A stretch of DNA of 64,000 nucleotides, from the NCBI RefSeq assembly GCF_030269685.1, contig NZ_BSTT01000015.1, forward strand, positions 1-64,000, in the 5' to 3' direction. Source of the DNA: Actinomycetospora sp. NBRC 106378 (GTDB taxonomy: Bacteria > Actinomycetota > Actinomycetes > Mycobacteriales > Pseudonocardiaceae). The notes under the pieces were generated by a model. It had not been told where the DNA came from. It saw only the letters and a program-made list of their open reading frames with translations, and did not search any database. Shown here piece after piece: positions 28,602 to 38,022 of this stretch. Made by a program: the position numbers and the translations under genes. Each line of letters starts with the position of its first letter. Position 1 is the stretch's first letter.

Positions 28602-29866
28602 CGTGCGTCTCCCTCGACGTTGCGGAGGACCATCGCGCTCTGGAAGCCGCCGAAGCCGCTGCCCACGGTCAGGACGGTGTCGACCTGCTTCTCGCGGGCC
28701 ACCAGCGGGACGTAGTCCAGGTCGCACTGCGGGTCCGGCTCGTGCAGGTTCGCCGTCGGGGCGATGACCCCCTCCCGCATCGCCATGAGGCAGCCCGCGA
28801 TCTCGAGCGAACCGATCGCCCCGAGCGAGTGCCCGATCATGGACTTGAAGCCGCTGACCGGGATGTCGTAGGCGGCCGCGCCGAGGCTGCGCTTGAACGC
28901 GCCCGTCTCGTGCAGGTCGTTCTGCTTGGTCCCCGAGCCGTGCGCGTTGATGTAGTCCACGTCGCGGGCCGAGACCCGGGCCCCGGCCATCGCGACGTCG
29001 ATGGCGTCGGACATCTCGCGGCCCTCCGGGTGCAGCCCCGTCATGTGGTACGCGTTGCACCGGGACGCGAAGCCCGCGACCTCGCCGTAGATCCGCGCGC
29101 CGCGCCGGCGGGCGTGCTCGAGCTCCTCGAGGACGAGGATCGCCGCGCCCTCGCCCAGCACCAGCCCGTCCCGCGTCCGGTCGAACGGACGGCAGGCCGA
29201 CGCCGGCTCGTCGTTGCGCGTGCTGCTGGCGCGGATGACGTCGAAGCACACCGTGGTGATCGGGGACAGCGGCGCCTCGGTCCCGCCGGTGATGGCGACG
29301 TCCACGCCCCCCTCCGCGATGAGCTCGGCGGCGTAGCCCACCGAGTCCAGGCCCGAGGTGCAGCCGGTCGAGACGACCGACACCGGCCCCTCGGCGCCCG
29401 CGAGCCAGGCCAGCTCGGCCGCCATCGAGCTCGGCGTGAAGTAGTCGTAGAGCCACGGCACGGTGTAGGCCTGGTCGACCTCCCAGTTCCGCCCGCGGTC
29501 GCTGCCGATGACGAACTCCTCCTCCAGCGAGGTGGTGCAGCCGACCGCCGTCCCGAGCGCGACCCCGGTCCGGGTCGGGTCGATCTGGTCGAGTTCCAGG
29601 CCCGCGTCCGCGACCGCCTCCCGGGCGGAGACGACGGCGAACTGCGCGGCCCGGTCGAGGCGGCGGATCTCCTGCGGGGACAGGCCCTCGCGCCGGGGGT
29701 CGAAGTCGACCTCCCCGGCGATCCGCGAGCGGTAGGGGCTCGCGTCGAAGTTGGTGATGACCCGGGTCGCGGACCGGCCCTCGGACAGCAGCTTCCAGTA
29801 GCTCTTGAGCCCGATGGCCCCGGGGGCCACGACGCCCACCCCGGTGATCACCGCCCGCCGGCTCAT
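28598..29866 (-). CDS. Type II PKS ketosynthase alpha (KS-alpha)
   Basis: A 422-residue condensing enzyme of the ActI-ORF1 family. Cys169 lies in VSTGCTSGLDSVG, the same position as in actinorhodin KS. INAHGSGTKQND and GFKSMIGHSLGAIGSLE provide the catalytic His residues. With CLF (28601) and the ACP at 56007 it forms the minimal PKS that elongates with malonyl units. Unlike classical sets, the ACP gene is about 26 kb away, and the operon continues into a type I PKS. The start at 29866 is MSRRAVITGVGVVAPG with GGAG upstream. Confidence 0.95.
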   Translation of the reverse strand: MSRRAVITGVGVVAPGAIGLKSYWKLLSEGRSATRVITNFDASPYRSRIAGEVDFDPRREGLSPQEIRRLDRAAQFAVVSAREAVADAGLELDQIDPTRTGVALGTAVGCTTSLEEEFVIGSDRGRNWEVDQAYTVPWLYDYFTPSSMAAELAWLAGAEGPVSVVSTGCTSGLDSVGYAAELIAEGGVDVAITGGTEAPLSPITTVCFDVIRASSTRNDEPASACRPFDRTRDGLVLGEGAAILVLEELEHARRRGARIYGEVAGFASRCNAYHMTGLHPEGREMSDAIDVAMAGARVSARDVDYINAHGSGTKQNDLHETGAFKRSLGAAAYDIPVSGFKSMIGHSLGAIGSLEIAGCLMAMREGVIAPTANLHEPDPQCDLDYVPLVAREKQVDTVLTVGSGFGGFQSAMVLRNVEGDAR

Positions 29867-29963
29867 CGCCGGCTCCGGTCGTCGGGTCGATCCATGGCTG
29901 ATCTCCTTCTCTGGGGTGGTGCACGGACGGGGCGGTCCCCGTCCGCGTGCCGGGACGTCGGGG

Positions 29964-30401
29964 TCAGGACGCCAGGTCGAGCGCGGTCGGCCGGTCGCGG
30001 TGGATGGTCCGGGAGGCCGTGCGCAGTGCCCCCTCCCCGTCGCGGACGAGCACGTCGGAGACGAAGAAGCTGGACTCGAAGGTCACGGTGCCGTCGGTGT
30101 CGGTGCGGGTGACCAGCGAGCAGTAGGACGCCAGCAGACGGTCGGGCCCGTCGTGGGAGACGAGCAGGTGGTCGTTCCAGTGCCGCACCACGACGTCGCG
30201 GTAGCGGGGCAGGGCCCGGCGGGCGGCCGCGAGCATCGCGTCGCGGCCCTCGAGCCGCTCGCCCCGGTGGGCGTGGTCGGTGACGCCGTCCGGGGTGAAG
30301 GTCGCGGCGTAGCCCTCGAGGTCGAGGGCGTCGAGCAGCCGCATCTGCTGGGCGTAGAAGGTCAGCACCTCGTGGTGCAGCTGGACGTCGACGGGACTCA
30401 T
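29964..30401 (-). CDS. SnoaL-like / NTF2-fold polyketide tailoring protein
   Basis: A 145-residue NTF2-like protein: LHHEVLTFYAQQMRLLDALDLEGYAATFTPDG at the N terminus, then GRDAMLAAARRALPRYRDVVVRHWNDHLLV and a C-terminal beta sheet. Homologous proteins in aromatic polyketide clusters act as cyclases, hydroxylases or ring-opening helpers (SnoaL, ActVI-ORFA-type). The exact reaction cannot be assigned. It lies between ferredoxin and KS-alpha in the PKS operon. Confidence 0.75.
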   Translation of the reverse strand: MSPVDVQLHHEVLTFYAQQMRLLDALDLEGYAATFTPDGVTDHAHRGERLEGRDAMLAAARRALPRYRDVVVRHWNDHLLVSHDGPDRLLASYCSLVTRTDTDGTVTFESSFFVSDVLVRDGEGALRTASRTIHRDRPTALDLAS

Positions 30402-30416
30402 CGTTCCTCCGGGGGC

Positions 30417-30737
30417 TCAGATCTGGCGGTCGGGCAGGTGGACGACGAGGCCGTCGAGGCGGTCGTCCACGGGGAGCTGGCAGCTCAGCCGGCTCGTGTC
30501 GCGGCGCGGCGCCGCCGTGCCGTACAGCAGCTCGTCCTCGACCGCGTGCATGGGCGGGAGCGCCGGGGCGGGGTCGGCGACGTAGACGTGGCAGGTGCCG
30601 CAGGAGGCGCCGCCGCCGCACTGGGCGAGGATGCCGTCGACCCCGTTGAGGACGGCGCCGCGCATCACCGACTCCCCGTCGTCGACGGTGAGCGTGACGG
30701 GTCGGCCGTCGGGCTGGACGTAGGTGATCGTGGCCAT
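30417..30737 (-). CDS. [2Fe-2S] ferredoxin (adrenodoxin/putidaredoxin type)
   Basis: 106 residues with the four cluster ligands C40, C46, C49 (QCGGGASCGTCHVYV) and C86 (LSCQLPV). It should pass single electrons from a ferredoxin reductase, probably the protein encoded at 58051-59292, to the P450 encoded just upstream in the same operon. The other two P450s of the cluster may share it. Only 15 bp separate it from the SnoaL-like gene. Confidence 0.92.
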   Translation of the reverse strand: MATITYVQPDGRPVTLTVDDGESVMRGAVLNGVDGILAQCGGGASCGTCHVYVADPAPALPPMHAVEDELLYGTAAPRRDTSRLSCQLPVDDRLDGLVVHLPDRQI

Positions 30738-30771
30738 GGCTCGTGGACCTCTCTCTGACCGGGTCGGATCG

Positions 30772-31982
<1,211 letters not shown>

Positions 31983-31986
<4 letters not shown>

Positions 31987-32282
31987 GCGGCCACCGCCGT
32001 CCGGTCCAGGACGACCTCGTGCAGGACGGGCCCGCTCGTGGCGAGGGCGGCGAGGGCGTCCTCGTGCACCTCGAACTCCGGGGAGCGCACCGCGCGGCGC
32101 AGGAGCTCGAGGCTCTCCCACTCCGCGATGTTGACGTAGGCCGCGCCGTCGCCCGCCTCGCGGACGAGGCGGTGGGCGAGGAAGCCGGGCCGGTCGGACA
32201 TGTAGTCCGACACCGCGGCGAAGACCTCCTCGAAGGTCTCGGGATCACCGTGCACGGTGAAGCGGTTGAGCAGCACGATCAT
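31983..32282 (-). CDS. Antibiotic biosynthesis monooxygenase (ABM) domain protein
   Basis: A 99-residue ferredoxin-like alpha/beta protein: MIVLLNRFTVHGDPETFEEVFAAVSDYM, RPGFLAHRLVRE and YVNIAEWES, as in ActVA-ORF6/TcmH-type cofactor-free anthrone oxygenases. It may oxidise an aromatic intermediate to a quinone. First gene of the leftward core operon. ATG 32282 is preceded by GGAGAG, and a SARP-like element lies 58-86 bp upstream. Confidence 0.82.
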
Positions 32283-32339
32283 GGGGCTCTCCGTCCGGGG
32301 CCGGCCGGTCTGCGGTCTCCGGGAACGCTGCGGCGCGCA

Positions 32340-32368
32340 CCTCGGGACGAGGCGGACTCCGGCTCGAA
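32340..32368 (-). promoter_or_regulatory. Putative SARP-binding element of the core PKS operon
   Basis: Read on the minus strand: TTCGAGC-N4-GTCCGCC-N4-CCCGAGG. These are three heptamers with 11-bp period, ending 58 bp before the ABM start codon. The first and third heptamers are identical to those at 49280-49308. An 11-bp period of direct repeats is the known pattern for SARP dimers. The regulator is presumably the SARP at 55113. Confidence 0.55.
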
Positions 32369-32439
32369 CCCCGCCTCCGGCGACCGTCCAGGTCGGCGGA
32401 CGCACCCTCCCTCCGAGCCCACGCGCGAGGAGGGGTCCC

Positions 32440-33363
32440 ATGGACGAGTGGTTCGTCGCCGCCGACGGCGCCGCGCTGTACCTGGACGACCACGCCGACC
32501 CGCCGGAGGCGCCGCCGGGGCCGACCGTCGTCCTGCTGCACTGCTACGCCCTCGACCTCCGGGCGTGGGATCCGCTGATCGCACCGCTGCGCGCCGCCGG
32601 TCTGCGTCTGCTCCGCTACGACCACCGCGGGCACGGCTGGTCCACGCGGGCCGACGAGCACACCTCGGTCGCGCTCCTCGCCGACGACCTCGCCGAGCTG
32701 CTGACCACCGGCGTCACGGGACCCGTCGTCCTGGTCGGGCACTCCCTGGGCGGCATGGTGGCGATGGCCCTCGCCGACCGGCACCCCGACCTGGTCGCGG
32801 ACCGCGTCGCCGGAGTGGTGTTCCTCGCGACGTCGAGCGGTGACCTGGGCCGGCTCGACCTCGGGCTGCCGGTGGTGCTGGGCGCGGCCCTGCTGGGCCT
32901 CGAACGCCGCGGCGTGGCCGTGCTGACCGGGTGCGGGTTCGACCACCTCCCGCTGCCGCCCGCCGTGCTCCGTCCCGCCACGCGCTGGCTGGCCTTCGGC
33001 GCCCGCGCCGACGACGTCGCCGTCGCGGACGTCGCCGAGCTCGCCGCGTCGTGCCACCTGGGGGTCATGACGACGCTGCGCCGGAGCCTCGCCGAGATCG
33101 ACTTCCGGCTCGCCCTCGTCGCCTTCGACGGCATCCCCGTCGTGGTGGCGGTGGGCGACCGGGACCGCGTCACGCCGACCGACCACGCCCGCGAGATCGT
33201 CCGCCGGCTCCCGGGGGCGGAGCTGGTGGTGCTGCCCGGGGCGGGGCACATGCTGCCCCACGAACGGACCGACGCCGTCGCCTCGATCGTGGTGGGCGTG
33301 GTGCACGCCGCCCGGTGCCGCTGGGACCGGGAGGTGGAGGCCGGATGGCGCGCCGCGGCGTGA
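32440..33363 (+). CDS. Alpha/beta hydrolase
   Basis: 307 residues. LLHCYALDLRAWDPL is the oxyanion region, YDHRGHGWS is typical of the fold, GHSLGGMVAMALA carries the nucleophile Ser, VGDRDRVTP the acid and GAGHMLPHE the catalytic His. All catalytic residues are present. No signal peptide. AGGAGGGG precedes the ATG at 32440. It opens a rightward run with the DinB and TAP-like genes, divergent from the PKS operon. It could hydrolyse a lactone or ester of the polyketide or act as off-loading hydrolase. Confidence 0.8.
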   Translation: MDEWFVAADGAALYLDDHADPPEAPPGPTVVLLHCYALDLRAWDPLIAPLRAAGLRLLRYDHRGHGWSTRADEHTSVALLADDLAELLTTGVTGPVVLVGHSLGGMVAMALADRHPDLVADRVAGVVFLATSSGDLGRLDLGLPVVLGAALLGLERRGVAVLTGCGFDHLPLPPAVLRPATRWLAFGARADDVAVADVAELAASCHLGVMTTLRRSLAEIDFRLALVAFDGIPVVVAVGDRDRVTPTDHAREIVRRLPGAELVVLPGAGHMLPHERTDAVASIVVGVVHAARCRWDREVEAGWRAAA

Positions 33364-33440
33364 CGGCGCCTCCAGTCCGGCGCGAGCGGGACCCGCGAGG
33401 GTCGCCGCTCCCGCCGGTCCCGTGACGAAGGAGCCCAGCC

Positions 33441-34082
33441 ATGCCCGGACTGCCGCCGCCCGTGCCCGACGAACGGGCCGGTCTGCTGGCCTTCCTCGAC
33501 CAGCAACGGGACGGGCTGACCGTCACCGCGCACGGTCTCACCACCGAGCAGGCGACGATCGCCGCCAGCGTCTCGCCCCTCACCGTCCTCGGGCTGATCA
33601 AGCACGCCGCACACACCGAACGCGGCTGGACCGACATCCTGCTGGGGCGCGACCGCCCCGACGCCGTGGGGTACGACGACACCTTCCGCCGCCTCGACGG
33701 CGAGAGCCTCGAGGACGTCCTCGCCCTCTACCGGGAGGTGGCCGAGGAGACCCACCGGGTGGTCGCCGCGGAGGTCGACCTGGGGCGTGCGGTCCCGGTG
33801 CCGCCGGACACCCCGTGGTTCCCCTCCGACGTCCGGGCCTGGTCGGTGCGGTGGGTGCTGCTGCACCTCATCGAGGAGACGGCCCGCCACGCGGGGCACG
33901 CGGACATCGTCCGCGAGTCGATCGACGGCGCGACCGCGTTCCCGCTGCTGGCCGCCCGGGAGGGCTGGCCGGAGTCCGGGGTCGTCCGGCCGTGGCGGCC
34001 GCCGTCGCTCCAGATCACCTCGAGCCCGGCGGCCGACCCTGACCGTCGACACGAGCACGGACAAGCGGAGGTCCTCTCATGA
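33441..34082 (+). CDS. DinB-superfamily (DUF664) protein, possible thiol S-transferase
   Basis: 213 residues of four-helix DinB fold. LGLIKHAAHTERGW and HLIEETARHAGHADIVRES provide the three His metal ligands of the DUF664 subgroup. DinB proteins include mycothiol- and bacillithiol-dependent S-transferases, so a role in opening electrophiles such as epoxides is possible but unproven. Its stop overlaps the start of the next gene (ATGA). GAAGGAG precedes the ATG. Confidence 0.7.
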   Translation: MPGLPPPVPDERAGLLAFLDQQRDGLTVTAHGLTTEQATIAASVSPLTVLGLIKHAAHTERGWTDILLGRDRPDAVGYDDTFRRLDGESLEDVLALYREVAEETHRVVAAEVDLGRAVPVPPDTPWFPSDVRAWSVRWVLLHLIEETARHAGHADIVRESIDGATAFPLLAAREGWPESGVVRPWRPPSLQITSSPAADPDRRHEHGQAEVLS

Positions 34083-35551
34083 CACCGACACCGGCCGGCG
34101 CCTCGCCGACCGAGGCGCTCACCGCCTTCGTCGACCAGCGGCTCGCGTGGTCCGACCCCGACGCCGACGGTCTCGAACACACCACCGTCGAGGTGCCGCG
34201 GGACTACGCCGACCCCGGCGGGGAGCGCCTCACCCTCGCGGTGAGCCGGCGCCGCGCCACCGACCCGGGCCGTCGGCGGGGGATCCTGCTGTCGGTCAAC
34301 GGTGGCCCGGGGGGCGACGGCGGCCTCGGCACCCGGCTGCCCCTCGTCCTCTCCCCCGGCGTCGCCGCGGTCCACGACCTGATCGGTCTGGACCCGCGCG
34401 GCACGGGCGGCTCGACCCGCCTCCACAGCGAGGTGAGCGTCCCGCGGGCGCCGTTCGACTCGCGCCCGCCGGACTCGCTGTTCGACCAGCTGGCCGAGGA
34501 CATGCGGGAGCGGGAACGCGGCTGCGCGCGGGGCGGAGGGGACCTGCGGGAGCACATCACCACGCGCAACACCGCCCGCGACATGGACCTGATCCGCGCG
34601 GTGCTCGGCGAGGCCACGCTCTCGTTCGTGGGGTACGCCTACGGCACCTACGTGGGCGCCGTGTACGGCTCGATGTTCCCGGACCACCTCGACCGCAGTG
34701 TCCTCGACTCCTGCGTCAACCCGGACTGGACGTGGCGCGAGCAGTTCGTCACGCAGGCCGAGGCGGTGTACCGCAACGTCGAGCTCTGGGCGGCGTGGAC
34801 CGCGGCGCGGCACGGGACCTTCGGGCTCGGTGACACGCCGGAGGCCGTGCTCGGGGCCGTCGAGGACAGCGCGGACGCGATCGCCCGGGACCACCCCGAG
34901 GGCGTCCGCATGCGGACGCTGTTCGACGGTGCGGTCGGTACCCGGGCCACCGACCGCTCGCAGTGGGACTCCCTCGCGGGCCTCGTCGGGGAGCTCCTCG
35001 CCACCACCGCGGACGCCGACCACGACCGGACCCGTCGGCTCATCGCCGGGGAGGGGACCTGGCGCCCCCAGGACGCCGAGGGCGACCTGCGGATCGGCGT
35101 CCTCGAGGCGATCACGCTCGAGACGCCCTGGCCCACCGACCTGGAGGTGTACGCCGAGGACGTCCGCCACCACCGGGCCCGGCACCCCTACGGCTTCGGC
35201 GTGCTGCGCGCGCAGCCGTGGGTGGGCGCCTTCCGCAGCTTCGTCTCGCGGGAGGCACCGACGGTCATCGAGCGTCGCGGCTACCCCGTCGGCCTGGTCG
35301 TCCAGGCCGACGGCGACCCCTTCGACCGCGTGGAGGGCGGCGAGACGATGGCGGCCCGGCTCGGCCACCGGCTCGTCCTCGTGACCGACTCGGGCGAGCA
35401 CGAGCTCTACGGGTTCGTCGGCAACGGCCCGCTCGACGCCCTCGTCGAGCGGTACCTGGTCGAGGGCGTCCTGCCCGCCGCCGACGTCGAGCTGCCGTCC
35501 ACCGTCGCGCGGCCCGACGTGCCGGCCGACGACCGGGCCGTGGCGGCCTGA
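34079..35551 (+). CDS. TAP-like alpha/beta hydrolase homologue lacking the nucleophilic Ser
   Basis: 490 residues similar to tripeptidyl-aminopeptidase/proline-iminopeptidase-type hydrolases: NGGPGGDG oxyanion loop near 74, DPRGTGGS near 105, a long cap and GEHELYG near the C terminus. The nucleophile elbow, normally G-Y-S-Y-G-T, reads G-Y-A-Y-G-T, with Ala187 encoded by GCC at 34637-34639. The canonical hydrolase mechanism is therefore lost unless another residue acts. There is no signal peptide, although secreted relatives usually have one. It may be a binding protein or a non-hydrolytic cyclase. Translationally coupled to the DinB gene. Confidence 0.75.
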   Translation: MTPTPAGASPTEALTAFVDQRLAWSDPDADGLEHTTVEVPRDYADPGGERLTLAVSRRRATDPGRRRGILLSVNGGPGGDGGLGTRLPLVLSPGVAAVHDLIGLDPRGTGGSTRLHSEVSVPRAPFDSRPPDSLFDQLAEDMRERERGCARGGGDLREHITTRNTARDMDLIRAVLGEATLSFVGYAYGTYVGAVYGSMFPDHLDRSVLDSCVNPDWTWREQFVTQAEAVYRNVELWAAWTAARHGTFGLGDTPEAVLGAVEDSADAIARDHPEGVRMRTLFDGAVGTRATDRSQWDSLAGLVGELLATTADADHDRTRRLIAGEGTWRPQDAEGDLRIGVLEAITLETPWPTDLEVYAEDVRHHRARHPYGFGVLRAQPWVGAFRSFVSREAPTVIERRGYPVGLVVQADGDPFDRVEGGETMAARLGHRLVLVTDSGEHELYGFVGNGPLDALVERYLVEGVLPAADVELPSTVARPDVPADDRAVAA

Positions 35552-35558
35552 CCGCACG

Positions 35559-35602
35559 ACGACGGGGGCCGGGACACCGTGCGGTGTCCCGGCCCCCGTC
35601 GT
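35559..35602. terminator. Bidirectional terminator, 20-bp perfect stem
   Basis: ACGACGGGGGCCGGGACACC (35559-35578) pairs perfectly with 35583-35602 across a GTGC loop. It lies between the convergent TAP-like hydrolase and P450 genes. Confidence 0.85.
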
Positions 35603-35624
35603 GGCGTCACGGGAGCGGCGGGAG

Positions 35625-36863
35625 CTACGCCCGCCGGCCGAGGTGGACCGGGAGCTCGCGCAGCCGGTGGTTGACGTTGCCGGGGAGCCACTCCAGCCGG
35701 TCCTCGCCGACCGCGAGGGCCGCCTCGGGGTGGTGCCGGGTGAGCGCGGTGAGCGCCTCGCCCATCTCCAGGCGCACCAGTGCCGCGCCGAGGCAGCGGT
35801 GCACCCCGTGGCCGAAGGCCAGGTGCGGCGCACCGAGCCGGTCGAAGCGCCGTTCGTCCGGCGCCGCGAACACCGCGCGGTCCCGGTTCCCCGACCCCAG
35901 CGCGACGAACACCGCGGCGCCTCGCGGGACCGTCGTCCCCCCGAGCTCGACGTCGGTCAGCGCGATCCGGGGCAGGCCGGTGGTGTCGTCGGCGTTGAGG
36001 TTGACGGTGCGCAGGAGCTCCTCCACCACGGCCGGGACCTCCTTCGGGCGCCGACCCAGCCGGCGCCACGTGGCCCGGTGGTCGGCGAGCAGGACCACGA
36101 CCGAGTTGGCCAACTGCGCGCCGGACGAGTCGGCGCCCGCCCCGAGCAGGGTGTAGCCGAGCCCCACGAGCTCGTCGAACGTGAGGCGGTCCGTCCCGTC
36201 CCGGGCGGCCACCAGCGCGTCCAGCACGGTGCCGGCGGCGCGCCCCGCGTCGTGGTCGGCCAGGGCCCGCACCACCAGATCGGCCATGTACGCGCCGAGC
36301 TGCTCGCGGGCGGCCACGGCTCCGGCCGCGGGCCCACCGACCTGCGAGAGGGCCCGGATCCACGCCGCGAACCGGGGCCGGTCGGCCGCCGGGACCCCGA
36401 GCAGTTCGCCGATGACCCCGTACGCCAGGGGATCGGCGAAGCCGCCGAGCAGGTCGACCGGGCCCTCCCCGCCGGCCACGGCGCCGAGCAGGTCGCCCAC
36501 CAGGGCACGCACCCGGGGCCGGAGACCCGCGATGCGCTCCGCGGAGAACGCCTGCTCGGCCAGCGAACGCAGCCGCGTGTGGTCGGGCGGATCGAGCGAG
36601 ACGATCATGTCCGGCGGCGCCTGGAACAGCCCCTCGAAGGTCGGGGCGCCCGGGGCGTACGACGCGGCCCGGCTGAAGCGCGGGTCCTCGAGGACCCGGC
36701 GGATCTCCCGGTACCCGCACACCAGCCACGCGTGCCCCCCGCCGGGGACGCCGAGCCGGACGACGGGGCCGTCCTCCTCGCGCAGTCGCACCAGGGCCGG
36801 CGCCGGCCCCCGGTGGCTCGATCCCGGGAGCGGGAAGGTCGGCGTCGTCACGGCCACGTCCAC
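35625..36863 (-). CDS. Cytochrome P450 monooxygenase
   Basis: 412 residues. The heme loop is FGHGVHRCLGAALVRLEM. Helix K holds EELLRTVN. The I-helix reads GAGADSSGAQ, with Ser where Thr of the acid-alcohol pair is usual, which may alter oxygen activation. The start is uncertain among clustered GTG codons. I take 36863, since GAGGGG lies about 7 nt upstream. It is monocistronic and needs the cluster ferredoxin. Closely resembles the P450 at 40432 in its FP-x-x-GSSHxGPAP N terminus. Confidence 0.9.
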   Translation of the reverse strand: MDVAVTTPTFPLPGSSHRGPAPALVRLREEDGPVVRLGVPGGGHAWLVCGYREIRRVLEDPRFSRAASYAPGAPTFEGLFQAPPDMIVSLDPPDHTRLRSLAEQAFSAERIAGLRPRVRALVGDLLGAVAGGEGPVDLLGGFADPLAYGVIGELLGVPAADRPRFAAWIRALSQVGGPAAGAVAAREQLGAYMADLVVRALADHDAGRAAGTVLDALVAARDGTDRLTFDELVGLGYTLLGAGADSSGAQLANSVVVLLADHRATWRRLGRRPKEVPAVVEELLRTVNLNADDTTGLPRIALTDVELGGTTVPRGAAVFVALGSGNRDRAVFAAPDERRFDRLGAPHLAFGHGVHRCLGAALVRLEMGEALTALTRHHPEAALAVGEDRLEWLPGNVNHRLRELPVHLGRRA

Positions 36864-36923
36864 GGCGGGTCCCCTCGGTCGGCGGTCGACCCGGACGACG
36901 GTAGGAGGCGGCGGCGGAGACCG

Positions 36924-36961
36924 GCTGGAGCCGCGGGGCCGCATTCGACGCGGCCTCCAGC
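36924..36961. promoter_or_regulatory. Inverted CTGGAG/CTCCAG element between divergent P450 and SDR genes
   Basis: CTGGAGCCGCG (from 36925) and CGCGGCCTCCAG (to 36960) form a nearly perfect inverted repeat. On the plus strand TTCGACG (36944) and CTCCAGC (36955) are 11 bp apart. On the minus strand CTCCAGC and CTCCGCC are also 11 bp apart. It may be a weak SARP site serving both directions. Confidence 0.35.
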
Positions 36962-37041
36962 GACCCGCGCTGCGATGACCGGCGTCGGAGATCCACCGCC
37001 GGCGGCGACGAGAGCCGCCGGTCGGACGAACGGAGAGATTC

Positions 37042-37887
37042 ATGACGACGCTCGTGACCGGTGCCCGCGGCAACGTCGGGGCCAGGGTGCTCCGACGCCT
37101 GCAGGCGGCCGGTCGGCCGGTGCGCGCCGCGAGCCGCACCCCCGGCGGCCTGGCGGTGGCGCCCGGGACGCCGACCGTCGCGCTCGACCTGACCGACCCC
37201 GCCACCCACGCGGACGCGCTCGCGGACGTCGAGCGGGTCTTCCTCTACGCGGAGCCGGCGGGCAGCACGGAGTTCCTGACGGCGGCCGTGGCCGCGGGCG
37301 TCGGTCACGTCGTCCTCCTGTCCTCGGAGACCGTCGAGCTGCCGGACGCGGCCACCGACCCGCTGGCCCGCCACCACGCGGTGGTGGAGGACGCGCTGAC
37401 GGGCTCCGGGCTGGCGTGGACGATCCTGCGGCCGGGGGCGTTCGCGGGGAACGCGGCGGGATGGGCCGGGCCGATCGGGCAGGGCGCCGTGGTCGACCAG
37501 CCCTTCGCCGAGTCGCAGGTCGCCCCGGTGCACGAGGACGACATCGCCGACGTCGCGGTCGCCGCGCTCACCGGGGACGAGCTCCACGGCCGGACCGTCA
37601 CTCTCACCGGACCCGAGTCCCTCACCTTCCGGGAGGAGATCGGGACCATCGCGTCGCTGCTGGGCCGGGACGTGGCGGTGCGCGATCTCGACCGCGCGGA
37701 GGCCGAGCGGACGCTGGCGGGACGGATCCCGCCGCCCGTGCTGACCTCGCTGCTCGACCAGTGGGGGGCGGGGGTCGGGCGGCCGGCGCCGACCCGCACC
37801 TGCGAGTCGATCACGGGGCGCCCGGCCCGGACCTTCCGGCAGTGGGCGAGCGAGAACCTCGCCCTCTTCGACCGTTCCGCCGCCTGA
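37042..37887 (+). CDS. NmrA-like atypical SDR, NAD(P)H-binding protein
   Basis: 281 residues starting MTTLVTGARGNVGARVL (Rossmann motif TGxxGNVG). The Tyr-x-x-x-Lys catalytic pair of classical SDRs is not evident. LRPGAFAGNAAGW and VHEDDIADVAVAAL are typical of NmrA/HSCARG-type proteins. It may be a redox sensor or a reductase of quinone intermediates. It sits opposite the P450 at 35625, with a shared promoter region. Confidence 0.78.
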   Translation: MTTLVTGARGNVGARVLRRLQAAGRPVRAASRTPGGLAVAPGTPTVALDLTDPATHADALADVERVFLYAEPAGSTEFLTAAVAAGVGHVVLLSSETVELPDAATDPLARHHAVVEDALTGSGLAWTILRPGAFAGNAAGWAGPIGQGAVVDQPFAESQVAPVHEDDIADVAVAALTGDELHGRTVTLTGPESLTFREEIGTIASLLGRDVAVRDLDRAEAERTLAGRIPPPVLTSLLDQWGAGVGRPAPTRTCESITGRPARTFRQWASENLALFDRSAA

Positions 37888-37901
37888 CCCACGACACGAC
37901 G

Positions 37902-37934
37902 GAGGGCCCCGCCGGTTCCACCGGCGGGGCCCTC
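37902..37934. terminator. Stem-loop terminator downstream of the SDR gene
   Basis: A 14-bp perfect stem (37902-37915 with 37921-37934) with loop TTCCA, just after the SDR stop codon. Confidence 0.75.
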
Positions 37935-37975
37935 GTCGTACGTCGGGTCCCGGGGCCGCACCCCGGTCCGCGACG

Positions 37976-38007
37976 ACGCCCCCGTACCCGGACGGGTACG
38001 GGGGCGT
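37976..38007. terminator. Stem-loop terminator downstream of the MFS gene
   Basis: ACGCCCCCGTACCC (37976-37989) pairs perfectly with 37994-38007 around a GGAC loop, 15 bp before the MFS stop codon on the opposite strand. Confidence 0.75.
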
Positions 38008-38022
38008 CGGGGGACGACCGGC

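Noticed and set aside
27339-29924. An 861-residue minus-strand frame that would fuse CLF to an upstream extension
   Set aside because: The first 440 residues are an out-of-frame reading of KS-alpha. The real CLF starts at the GTG at 28601, overlapping the KS-alpha stop.
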